Origin: DATLYH01 sp035575035
GTDB taxonomy: Bacteria; Planctomycetota; Planctomycetia; Gemmatales; Gemmataceae
Length of the DNA: 8,190 bases
Assembly (NCBI GenBank): GCA_035575035.1
Contig: DATLYH010000177.1
Location: 1-8,190, forward strand
Direction: 5' to 3'
Part shown: one piece after another, positions 1 to 7,118 of the stretch
Numbering within the stretch: the stretch's first letter is position 1
Layout: each line of letters begins with the position of its first letter
Notes under the pieces: generated by a model
The model's input: only the letters and a program-made list of their open reading frames with translations
Told to the model about the DNA's origin: nothing
The model's database searches: none
Made by a program: the position numbers and the translations under genes

Positions 1-63
1 CCATCCAGCATACTCCGCCGCCAGGGCGGCGCGCACGGCTACTCGTTCCAGACGCCCCCGTAG
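1..63 (+). CDS. Possible C-terminal end of a gene that begins before the window
   Basis: The first frame is open from the window edge to a TAG at 61-63. It reads about 20 residues ending in HGYSFQTPP. Nearly every third codon position is G or C, as in the clear genes nearby, which favours real coding. I do not recognise the tail and cannot name the protein. The minus strand also has a short open stretch at the edge, so this is a tentative call. A hairpin at 97-116 lies just downstream and could mark the end of the unit. Confidence 0.3.
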   Translation, partial: PSSILRRQGGAHGYSFQTPP

Positions 64-96
64 CCGCTGCCAGACCGGCGCCCGGCCAGGTGACTC

Positions 97-116
97 TCCC
101 GGCCTGCACGCCGGGA
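97..116. repeat. Short inverted repeat (hairpin) between genes
   Basis: TCCCGGC (97-103) and GCCGGGA (110-116) form a perfect 7-bp stem around a 6-nt loop. There is no T-run after either arm, so it is not a standard intrinsic terminator. The right arm overlaps the GGAAGG that looks like the ribosome binding site of the small broken gene starting at 129. Confidence 0.45.
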
Positions 117-128
117 AGGTCGCCTGCC

Positions 129-292
129 ATGCCCACGAAGAAACCCAACCCGGGTGGTTCAAGAAGGGCTTCGACCCGAGGCGCCACGTCCTGAACCAGC
201 GGGACCGCCGCAAGGGGTACGTGGTCGCCACCCGGGTCGCCAAGATGCCGAGCCGGCTGCGGTGCTGGCTCCGCAAGAAGATCCGGGGCGGC
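129..292 (+). pseudogene. Small basic protein gene broken by a one-base deletion
   Basis: An ATG at 129 is preceded by GGAAGG with a 9-nt gap and starts MPTKKPNPG, but that frame stops after 17 codons. Shifting frame at the G-run 152-154 restores a smooth reading: WFKKGFDPRRHVLNQRDRRK, then GYVVATRVAKMPSRLRCWLR and KKIRGG. One extra G in the run would give NPGWFKKGFDPRRH in a single frame. The restored protein would be about 55 residues, very basic, with a Trp-Phe-Lys and Asp-Pro-Arg-Arg-His motif that I associate with small planctomycete proteins of unknown, possibly phage-related, role; that link is from memory and unchecked. Beyond about 292 the frame stays open but runs antisense to the next gene and loses protein-like character. 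It could be a true frameshift, a truncated remnant, or a sequencing error in a G homopolymer. Confidence 0.5.
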
Positions 293-306
293 CAACCCGA
301 AGGACG

Positions 307-903
307 TCACTCCCGGAACGGGTTGGGCGGGAACGTGGCCAGTTCGTCGCCACAGACCCATGCCTCCTCGCCGTCGGAGAAGACCACCCGGAAACGGTCT
401 CCGTCCTGCTGCTCGACCCGGGCCAGCTGGTGCTCACCGTTCCAGCGCGGCGCCACCACCACGGTCCCCACCTCGGGCTCGCCCGCCTCGGCCACCAACA
501 GCACGATATGGCCCGGCTCCAGCCACATGGAATCGCCGTCGTCCCAGGTGACATGGCGGAGTCGGCCTTGCCGGCCGTCGATGGTGCCGGGATACCAACG
601 CCCATCCAGCCACAACGCCCAGACCCGCGCCCCATCCGTCAGCGCGTCCTCGCGGCCGGGCAGGTCGGGCAGCAGGTCGTCGGCCTCGCACCAGTAGTTG
701 CCCGTCGCCGACCGCACTAGATGCAGCGGTCCCTCGTGGGCTGCCACCTCACCCGCCAGCCAGATGAACATCGACGGCCCGCGGCCCGGCCGGGCCACCA
801 CCTGCGTCCCGACCGGGATCAGCGGAGACACGGCCCGCGGCGCGGTAGCCCCGCACGGGCAGCGCGTCCGGCCCACGACCCAGCCACATCGTGTACAGCG
901 CAT
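307..903 (-). CDS. Tudor/SH3-like triple-repeat protein with N-terminal Cys cluster
   Basis: This 198-residue protein has no recognised enzymatic motif. Residues 3-17 carry a C-x2-C-x8-C-x-C cluster (MRCTRCGW, then CPCG) that could bind one zinc ion. Three similar beta-rich repeats follow at about 31-79, 90-136 and 144-191. The middle one is clearest, with VWALWLDGRWYPGTI followed by VTWDDGDSMWL; the third has VGTVVVAPRWNGEHQLARV then VVFSDGEEAWV. The pattern 'entry strand, W/Y-x-G-x-I/V, then V-x-[WF]-x-DG-[DE]' is that of Tudor/Agenet/SGF29-type barrels, which usually bind proteins or peptides. No signal peptide or membrane segment is visible, so it is probably cytoplasmic. I chose the ATG at 901-903 because GGGAG lies 7 nt upstream; the longer GTG start at 937-939 falls inside the inverted repeat. 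The gene follows the peptidase gene in the same direction after an 80-bp gap. Function is unknown. Confidence 0.8.
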   Translation of the reverse strand: MRCTRCGWVVGRTRCPCGATAPRAVSPLIPVGTQVVARPGRGPSMFIWLAGEVAAHEGPLHLVRSATGNYWCEADDLLPDLPGREDALTDGARVWALWLDGRWYPGTIDGRQGRLRHVTWDDGDSMWLEPGHIVLLVAEAGEPEVGTVVVAPRWNGEHQLARVEQQDGDRFRVVFSDGEEAWVCGDELATFPPNPFRE

Positions 904-931
904 GCGAAAACTCCCGGGTGCAACGCCGACC

Positions 932-978
932 CCCCTCACCCGGGCCCCCTCTCCCCCCGCGGGGGCCCGGGTGAGGGG
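932..978. repeat. 18-bp perfect inverted repeat, REP-like, between two minus-strand genes
   Basis: The arms 932-949 and 961-978 are exact reverse complements over 18 bp (CCCCTCACCCGGGCCCCC on the left) around an 11-nt C-rich loop. It starts 5 bp past the peptidase stop. No T-run follows on the minus strand, so it is not a canonical intrinsic terminator, but a hairpin this strong would stall polymerase or protect the peptidase mRNA 3' end. The CCCTCACCC/GGGTGAGGG arms resemble intergenic palindromes dispersed in many high-GC genomes. Confidence 0.75.
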
Positions 979-983
979 CCCAG

Positions 984-3743
<2,760 letters not shown>

Positions 3744-3747
3744 CGCT

Positions 3748-3753
3748 ACTCCT
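3748..3753 (-). promoter_or_regulatory. Ribosome binding site of the M16 peptidase
   Basis: On the minus strand CAGGAG precedes TAGCG and the double ATG at 3738-3743. It lies inside the 23-bp segment (3751-3773) that is repeated beyond the hairpin array at 3909-3931; the far copy reads CAGGG and is followed by no start codon. Confidence 0.6.
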
Positions 3754-3765
3754 GTTCGCCGATTT

Positions 3766-3791
3766 CTTGATCACCAGGGTGGGTGATCAAG
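3766..3791. promoter_or_regulatory. Perfect palindrome in the peptidase leader, candidate operator or mRNA hairpin
   Basis: CTTGATCACC (3766-3775) and GGTGATCAAG (3782-3791) are exact reverse complements around a 6-nt spacer. The inner edge is 22 nt upstream of the peptidase start and 12 nt from its ribosome binding site. It is less GC-rich than the nearby repeats and looks like a repressor-type dyad. In RNA it would be a 10-bp hairpin just before the ribosome binding site. The partner copy of the leader at 3909-3943 does not keep the dyad. Confidence 0.45.
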
Positions 3792-3800
3792 GAACTAGTT

Positions 3801-3893
3801 ACCGGCCGGCTTACGCCGGCCGCTCACCCGAACCGGCCGGCTTACACCGGCCGCTCACCCGAACCGGCCGGCTTACGCCGGCCGCTCGCCAAG
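3801..3893 (-). repeat. Three tandem 31-bp hairpin repeats (REP-like), upstream of the peptidase
   Basis: The units are 3801-3831, 3832-3862 and 3863-3893. Units 1 and 2 differ at one base; unit 3 differs only in its last eight bases. Read on the minus strand, each gives GAGC, then an 8-bp stem CGGCCGGY, loop GTAA, and GCCGGCCG. The loop is a GNRA tetraloop on this strand only. In unit 2 the loop-closing pair changes from C-G to T-G, which still pairs in minus-strand RNA but not on the other strand. The outer edge reads CTTGGCGAGC, the same as the edge of the repeat at 8139-8190. This is probably a dispersed palindromic element. It lies 58 nt or more upstream of the peptidase start, so it may be in its leader. 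Confidence 0.8.
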
Positions 3894-3908
3894 TACCAAA
3901 AAAGTAAC

Positions 3909-3943
3909 CCTGCTCGCCGATTTCTTGACCATCGGGGCAGGTT
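3909..3943. repeat. Second copy of the peptidase leader segment (direct repeat of 3751-3785)
   Basis: CCTGCTCGCCGATTTCTTGA here matches CCTGTTCGCCGATTTCTTGA at 3751-3770. Over the first 23 bp, 21 match, and a weaker match continues for about 12 bp more. The two copies are direct repeats 158 bp apart and bracket the three-unit hairpin array. The pattern fits an element inserted with flanking duplication, or a tandem duplication of the leader that later gained the array. Confidence 0.6.
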
Positions 3944-4181
3944 ATGTTATTCCCTCCCCAGCACAGCCCGAACAACAAACCACGAGGCACGCAAAAGACA
4001 CGAGCAAAGGACGAATCAAAAAGGACGGGAAAAACGGCGAGGAGGGACAGACCGAGCAGAGGGCGCGGTCCCCGATGGGTCTTCCCGGACTGAGCTTCCC
4101 TCATTCGTTTGCCTTGCGGTATTTTGGCGTGTCGGTCGCATGCGTTGTGGTTTCCTTCAGAATGCCGACAGAGGTTGAACT

Positions 4182-4793
4182 ATGCCCATTATACCGGAAC
4201 GGGGAATCGCCCGGCGGAAATCCTGGCGGCTGGGGGCGGCTGCTCTGCTGCCGGCGCTGCTGGCCGGCGGCTGCGCCTCGATGAGCAATACCGACAAGGG
4301 AGTGCTGGCAGGAGGCGGTATCGGCGCCGGCACCGGCGCCCTGATCGGCAGCGCCACCGGCAACACCGGGCTGGGCGCTGCCGTGGGCGGCGTCATCGGG
4401 GCGGTCTCGGGCGGCCTGGTCGGCAACGCCGTCGATAAGGCCGAGCGCAAGGCCGAGGAGGCGCGCCTGGCGGCGGCCAGCGCCGCGCCCGGCCCGCTCG
4501 GAATGACCGACATCGTGCAGATGACCCACCAACACATCGACGACGGGATCATCATCTCGCAAATCCGGACAACCGGCTCGGTCTATCACCTGTCGGCCCA
4601 GGACATCATGTGGCTGAAGCAGAACGGGGTCAGCGATGCGGTGATCCGCGAGATGCAGCTGACCGCGGCCCGACCGGCGCGGCGGGTGTACACGGCCACG
4701 CCGGTCTATCCCGTCTACGTGGTGCCTGAGCCGCCGCCTCCGCCCGTGCGCATCGGCATCGGCTACACCTTCTACGGCGGCCGCTGCCGCTGA
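4182..4793 (+). CDS. Glycine-zipper lipoprotein with a C-terminal helical domain
   Basis: This 203-residue protein is probably anchored in the cell envelope. The N-terminus is basic (RRKSWR at 11-16), followed by a hydrophobic run and LLAGGC, which puts the lipid-bearing cysteine at 31; Ala at -3 makes the lipobox slightly unusual. Residues 40-84 are a glycine zipper (for example GVLAGGGIGAGTGALIGSAT), typical of the Gly-zipper/YMGG-like outer-membrane lipoprotein group. An Ala/Glu/Lys-rich helix follows (85-101). Residues 109-160 form a second module with DDGIIISQIRTTGSVYHLSA and LKQNGVSDAVIREMQ, which I associate with planctomycete envelope proteins but cannot name. The end is Pro-rich (EPPPPPVRIGIGYTFYGG). 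The ATG at 4182 has AGAGG 7 nt upstream. It converges on rplC with a 131-bp gap. The biochemical role is unknown. Confidence 0.85.
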   Translation: MPIIPERGIARRKSWRLGAAALLPALLAGGCASMSNTDKGVLAGGGIGAGTGALIGSATGNTGLGAAVGGVIGAVSGGLVGNAVDKAERKAEEARLAAASAAPGPLGMTDIVQMTHQHIDDGIIISQIRTTGSVYHLSAQDIMWLKQNGVSDAVIREMQLTAARPARRVYTATPVYPVYVVPEPPPPPVRIGIGYTFYGGRCR

Positions 4794-4805
4794 GCCACGG
4801 GCGTG

Positions 4806-4847
4806 CGGCGGGTGCGCCGTCAGAGTTCGGCGGGTGCGCTCTCAGAG
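4806..4847. repeat. Two imperfect 20-bp direct repeats between convergent genes
   Basis: CGGCGGGTGCGCCGTCAGAG (4806-4825) recurs as CGGCGGGTGCGCTCTCAGAG (4828-4847), 18 of 20 identical with a 22-bp period. It lies just past the lipoprotein stop and before the end of rplC. No terminator hairpin with a T-run is visible in 4794-4924, so how either transcript ends is unclear. Confidence 0.5.
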
Positions 4848-4924
4848 CCCGGAACGTGAGCGACGGGATAAGGCCGGCCCGGCGCGGATGCTCCGGCGGG
4901 AGGATTCAACGGCGCAGGCGATGG

Positions 4925-5683
4925 TTACTTTTTCTTCTTCTCGACCGGCGGTTCCTTCTTCTGGCCGGTCGGCCGATCCTTCTTGTTGGTCGGACGGACC
5001 ATGACCAGGCTGCCGTTGTAGCCGGGGACAGCTCCCTTGACGAGCATCAGGTGGTTGTCGGAATCGATGCGAACGACGCTCAGGTTGCGAATGGTGACGC
5101 GTTCATTACCATAGCGGCCGGCCATGCGCTTGCCGCGCTTGGGTCGGCCGCTGCCGCGGTTGCTGGCGTGCGAGCCAATGCTGCCCGGCGCCCGGTGGTG
5201 TTTCTTGACCCCGTGGCTGGCCGGCAGGCCGGCGAAGCCGTGCCGCTTCATCACACCGGCGGTGCCTCGGCCCTTGGAAGTACCAATGACATCCACCGCC
5301 GGCACATCCTTGAACAGCTCACCGGCCGTTAGGATGGTCCCGACCTTGATGTCGGTCGGCGCTTCCAGGCGGAATTCCCGAATGTAGCGCTGCGGCTCGG
5401 TGTTGGCCTTGGGGGCCAGGGTCCGGCCGGCGGCAGCCAGGGCGCGGCGACGCTTTGACTCCATTTCCGCCGACACATGGCCGCGCTCTGCTCGTGTCGC
5501 CTTGCGGCGCGGCTTGTCGAGGAAGCCGAGTTGCACCGCGTCGTAGCCATCGGGTCCCTGCTTCGACTTGACCTGGAGCACCGGGCACGGTCCCAGCCGG
5601 ATCACCGTCACCGGCGCTACCTTGCCGTCGGCGTCATAGACCTGTGTCATGCCCACCTTTAGTCCGAGCAGCCCCAGCGCCAT
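4925..5683 (-). CDS. rplC: 50S ribosomal protein L3
   Basis: L3 binds 23S rRNA early in large-subunit assembly, and its central extension reaches towards the peptidyl transferase centre. The 252-residue sequence begins MALGLLGLKVGMTQVYD and matches the L3 family signature at 124-147: Phe124, six residues, Asp131, then GTSKGRGTAG and Arg147. KRMAGRYGNERVTIRNL and HLMLVKGAVPG are also diagnostic. At 252 residues it exceeds the roughly 210 of E. coli L3. The excess lies mainly in a basic insert near 60-100 and a lysine-rich tail (234-252) ending in KKKK. The extension tip (about 168-186, GSIGSHASNRGSGRPKRG) is also altered; the Gln methylated in E. coli L3 has no clear equivalent by eye. The start is preceded by AAAGGGG with 8-nt spacing. 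Neighbours are not ribosomal: a convergent lipoprotein gene follows, and a divergent CBS gene lies upstream. Confidence 0.98.
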   Translation of the reverse strand: MALGLLGLKVGMTQVYDADGKVAPVTVIRLGPCPVLQVKSKQGPDGYDAVQLGFLDKPRRKATRAERGHVSAEMESKRRRALAAAGRTLAPKANTEPQRYIREFRLEAPTDIKVGTILTAGELFKDVPAVDVIGTSKGRGTAGVMKRHGFAGLPASHGVKKHHRAPGSIGSHASNRGSGRPKRGKRMAGRYGNERVTIRNLSVVRIDSDNHLMLVKGAVPGYNGSLVMVRPTNKKDRPTGQKKEPPVEKKKK

Positions 5684-5747
5684 TGCTCCTACCCCTTTTC
5701 ACCTCGAGGGCCGAGGGATGATCTCGATGTCGTAGTGGAAAGTGATA

Positions 5748-5776
5748 TTTGTACGACAAGAGACCGACCTTGTCCA
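5748..5776 (-). promoter_or_regulatory. Candidate sigma-70-type promoter of rplC
   Basis: On the minus strand TGGACA (5771-5776), five of six to the -35 consensus, is followed by a 17-bp spacer and TACAAA (5748-5753), four of six to the -10 consensus. Transcription would start near 5741, giving a leader of about 58 nt to the rplC ATG. rplC needs its own promoter here because no ribosomal gene precedes it. The call rests on this match alone. Confidence 0.4.
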
Positions 5777-6007
5777 GCCCCCCCGCACCGGCTGTCAGCC
5801 GGCGTTACGCCACAGGGCCACCACCCAGCGCCGCCCCTGCCGCCTCCGCTTTCTTCCTTCAGCTACACTCCTTGATGGCTTGGTCATGGGCGCCTTCCGC
5901 CGCGCCCGGGAACCGTACCGCCGCGACTGCCTCCACCGCGGCCTGCGGGCTCTCCGCGACAGCCAGCCGTTGCCGGCCTTCTCCGATTCCTTCGGGACAG
6001 AAAATGC

Positions 6008-6037
6008 TTGCCCGCAGGCTCGGTCGGTGGATAGATT
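6008..6037 (+). promoter_or_regulatory. Weak candidate promoter of the CBS-pair gene
   Basis: TTGCCC (6008-6013) and TAGATT (6032-6037) are separated by 18 bp and each matches four of six consensus positions. Transcription would begin near 6044, about 74 nt before the ATG at 6118. The local sequence is less GC-rich than its surroundings, which is some support. Other assignments are possible. Confidence 0.25.
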
Positions 6038-6117
6038 TTACATCAGCAGCCCGCGATCGGTCAGAAACTACATTCGTCTGGGTGGTCTCCGACCCCGAAT
6101 CCCAGAGGAACCCTATC

Positions 6118-6555
6118 ATGGCAACGGTCAGAGACCTGCTCGCCGTCAAGAGTCCCCACGTCCATTCCATCGGACCGACCGCCAGCGTCCTGGAGGCCGC
6201 CCAACTAATGAACGAGCACCGCATCGGCAGCCTGGTGGTGCTTGACGGAGGGCGGCTGTGCGGCATCATCACTGAGCGTGACCTGCTGCAACGCGTCGTG
6301 GCCCTGTGCCGCGACCCCGGGCAAACGCAGGTCGCGGAGGTGATGACCACCGATGTTATTTGCTGCACGCCGCGCATGCCGGTCGAGGAGGCCCGCAACA
6401 TCATGAAAAACCGCCGCATCCGCCACTTGCCGGTGGTGGACGAGGCGGGCGAGCTATGCGGCCTGATCTCCATCGGCGACCTCAACGCCCATGAAACCGT
6501 CAACCAGGAACGGCACATCCACTTCCTGGAGCGGTACATCCACGGGGAGGTCTGA
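6118..6555 (+). CDS. Stand-alone CBS-pair protein, probable nucleotide sensor
   Basis: This 145-residue protein is made almost entirely of two CBS motifs (about 8-62 and 75-126) that would fold as one Bateman module. CBS modules usually bind AMP, ATP or related adenosyl ligands. The first motif ends GIITERDLLQRV and the second GLISIGDL; the Thr52/Asp55 and Ser118/Asp121 pairs are at the positions that usually hold the ligand ribose. A Cys pair (ICC, 81-83) sits in the second motif. There is no membrane segment, signal or fused enzyme, so it would act in the cytoplasm by binding a partner protein or ligand. I chose the ATG at 6118 because AGAGGAA is 7 nt upstream and homology-like sequence begins there (MATVRDLL); the same frame opens earlier but without protein character. 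It converges on the sigma factor gene with only 5 bp between stops. Confidence 0.92.
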   Translation: MATVRDLLAVKSPHVHSIGPTASVLEAAQLMNEHRIGSLVVLDGGRLCGIITERDLLQRVVALCRDPGQTQVAEVMTTDVICCTPRMPVEEARNIMKNRRIRHLPVVDEAGELCGLISIGDLNAHETVNQERHIHFLERYIHGEV

Positions 6556-6560
6556 GCCGG

Positions 6561-7118
6561 TCAGGGCGGTCCTGCGGCAGCCAGGCGGCGGTTGATGCAC
6601 TCGAAGAGCAGCCGGCGGATACGGTCCAGCTGGCGGAAGAGGGTCCGGCGGCTGGCCCCGGATCGACGCACCAGCTCGTCGATGGGCGTCTTCCCCTGGT
6701 AGCGCTGCCGGATCAGCTCCCGGTCGCCGGCCGGCAGTTCCCCCAGGCACTGCTCCAGCGCCTGAAGTCGCGCCTGGAGAATCGGCTCATGCTTCTCCCG
6801 TTCCTGGGCCAGGCGCTCGACCAATTCCGGGCTGAACAACCGGGCGGTTCGCCGATGAAGCTTGCGGTGCTTGAGAACCTTCCGATAGGCAAAGCCATAA
6901 GCCCAGGCCAGGAACGGCTTGGCAGGATCGTACTCATCGAACTTGCGGTACAGGGCCACGCAGGTTTCCTGGAGCACATCGCGGGCATCCGGTTCGTGTG
7001 GCAGCAGCGCGAAAATGTAGCGGAACAATTCCTCCTGATGCCGCGACAGCAGCCGGACCAGCAGCTCGGTACGCTCTTCCTCCACCGCCGCCACCCCGCT
7101 TTGCCTGGCCCCTCTCAC
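6561..7118 (-). CDS. ECF-type RNA polymerase sigma factor (Rhodopirellula/Verrucomicrobium-like)
   Basis: This is a sigma-70 family factor of up to 185 residues with only regions 2 and 4, as in extracytoplasmic-function factors. Region 2 spans about 24-90 (LFRYIFALLPHEPDARDVLQ, then FLAWAYGFAYRKVLKHRK, the part that melts and reads the -10). Region 4 spans about 119-178 (LGELPAGDRELIRQRYQGK, then the helix-turn-helix SGASRRTLFRQLDRIRRLL that reads the -35). The wording of region 2 matches the group first named from Rhodopirellula and Verrucomicrobium. Such factors are often paired with a membrane anti-sigma gene just downstream, but here the convergent CBS gene occupies that place and no anti-sigma gene is visible. 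The start is uncertain: the given start is a GTG with a poor ribosome binding site, and GTG codons at 7092-7094 and 7083-7085 would give slightly shorter proteins. Target genes are unknown. Confidence 0.92.
   Translation of the reverse strand: MRGARQSGVAAVEEERTELLVRLLSRHQEELFRYIFALLPHEPDARDVLQETCVALYRKFDEYDPAKPFLAWAYGFAYRKVLKHRKLHRRTARLFSPELVERLAQEREKHEPILQARLQALEQCLGELPAGDRELIRQRYQGKTPIDELVRRSGASRRTLFRQLDRIRRLLFECINRRLAAAGPP

Larger units (their letters stand above)
3744..4181. other. 438-bp divergent non-coding region between the peptidase and lipoprotein genes
   Basis: No convincing gene lies here; the open frames have poor composition and cross the repeats. In order it holds the peptidase ribosome binding site, the palindrome (3766-3791), the hairpin array (3801-3893), a second copy of the peptidase leader (3909-3943), a less GC-rich, A/purine-rich stretch (about 3970-4060), and then the lipoprotein leader. 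The segment 3978-4010 (starting AACCACGAGGCACGCAAAAG) resembles an intergenic sequence I have seen in other environmental bacterial genomes; this is from memory. It must carry promoters for both flanking genes, but I found no convincing -35/-10 pair. Confidence 0.6.
5684..6117. other. 434-bp divergent non-coding region between rplC and the CBS gene
   Basis: The frame of the CBS gene is open further upstream, to 5749, but that part is a low-complexity Ser/Ala/Pro run with no domain, so I treat it as non-coding. Contents are the rplC leader and candidate promoter, a compact palindrome CCGGCTGTCAGCCGG (5788-5802), and a stretch near 5798-5812 (AGCCGGCGTTACGCC) resembling half of the hairpin repeat at 3801. 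The 5878-5997 stretch has a marked G/C bias at one codon position in one + frame, but the reading is arginine-rich and unlike a protein; a decayed gene cannot be excluded. A candidate CBS promoter lies at 6008-6037. Confidence 0.5.

Noticed and set aside
154..720. A 188-codon + strand frame over the Tudor-like gene
   Set aside because: The translation is a Pro/Arg/His-rich shadow, while the minus strand shows three regular repeats and a Cys cluster with a good ribosome binding site.
937..939. A GTG start adding 12 residues to the Tudor-like protein
   Set aside because: It lies within the 18-bp inverted repeat, has no ribosome binding site, and the added residues precede the Cys cluster. The ATG at 901-903 has GGGAG at good spacing.
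3801..3893. A CRISPR array
   Set aside because: The three 31-bp units are directly adjacent with no unique spacers, each is a hairpin in itself, and no cas gene is in the window.
4930..4975. An intrinsic terminator at the 3' end of rplC
   Set aside because: GACCGGC and GCCGGTC can pair across 13 nt, but they lie inside the coding sequence, and on the rplC strand the following bases are A/G-rich rather than T-rich.
5749..6117. An N-terminal extension of the CBS protein to 268 residues
   Set aside because: The extra 123 residues are a Ser/Ala/Pro/Arg run without a domain or signal peptide. A good ribosome binding site sits before the ATG at 6118, where the CBS fold begins.
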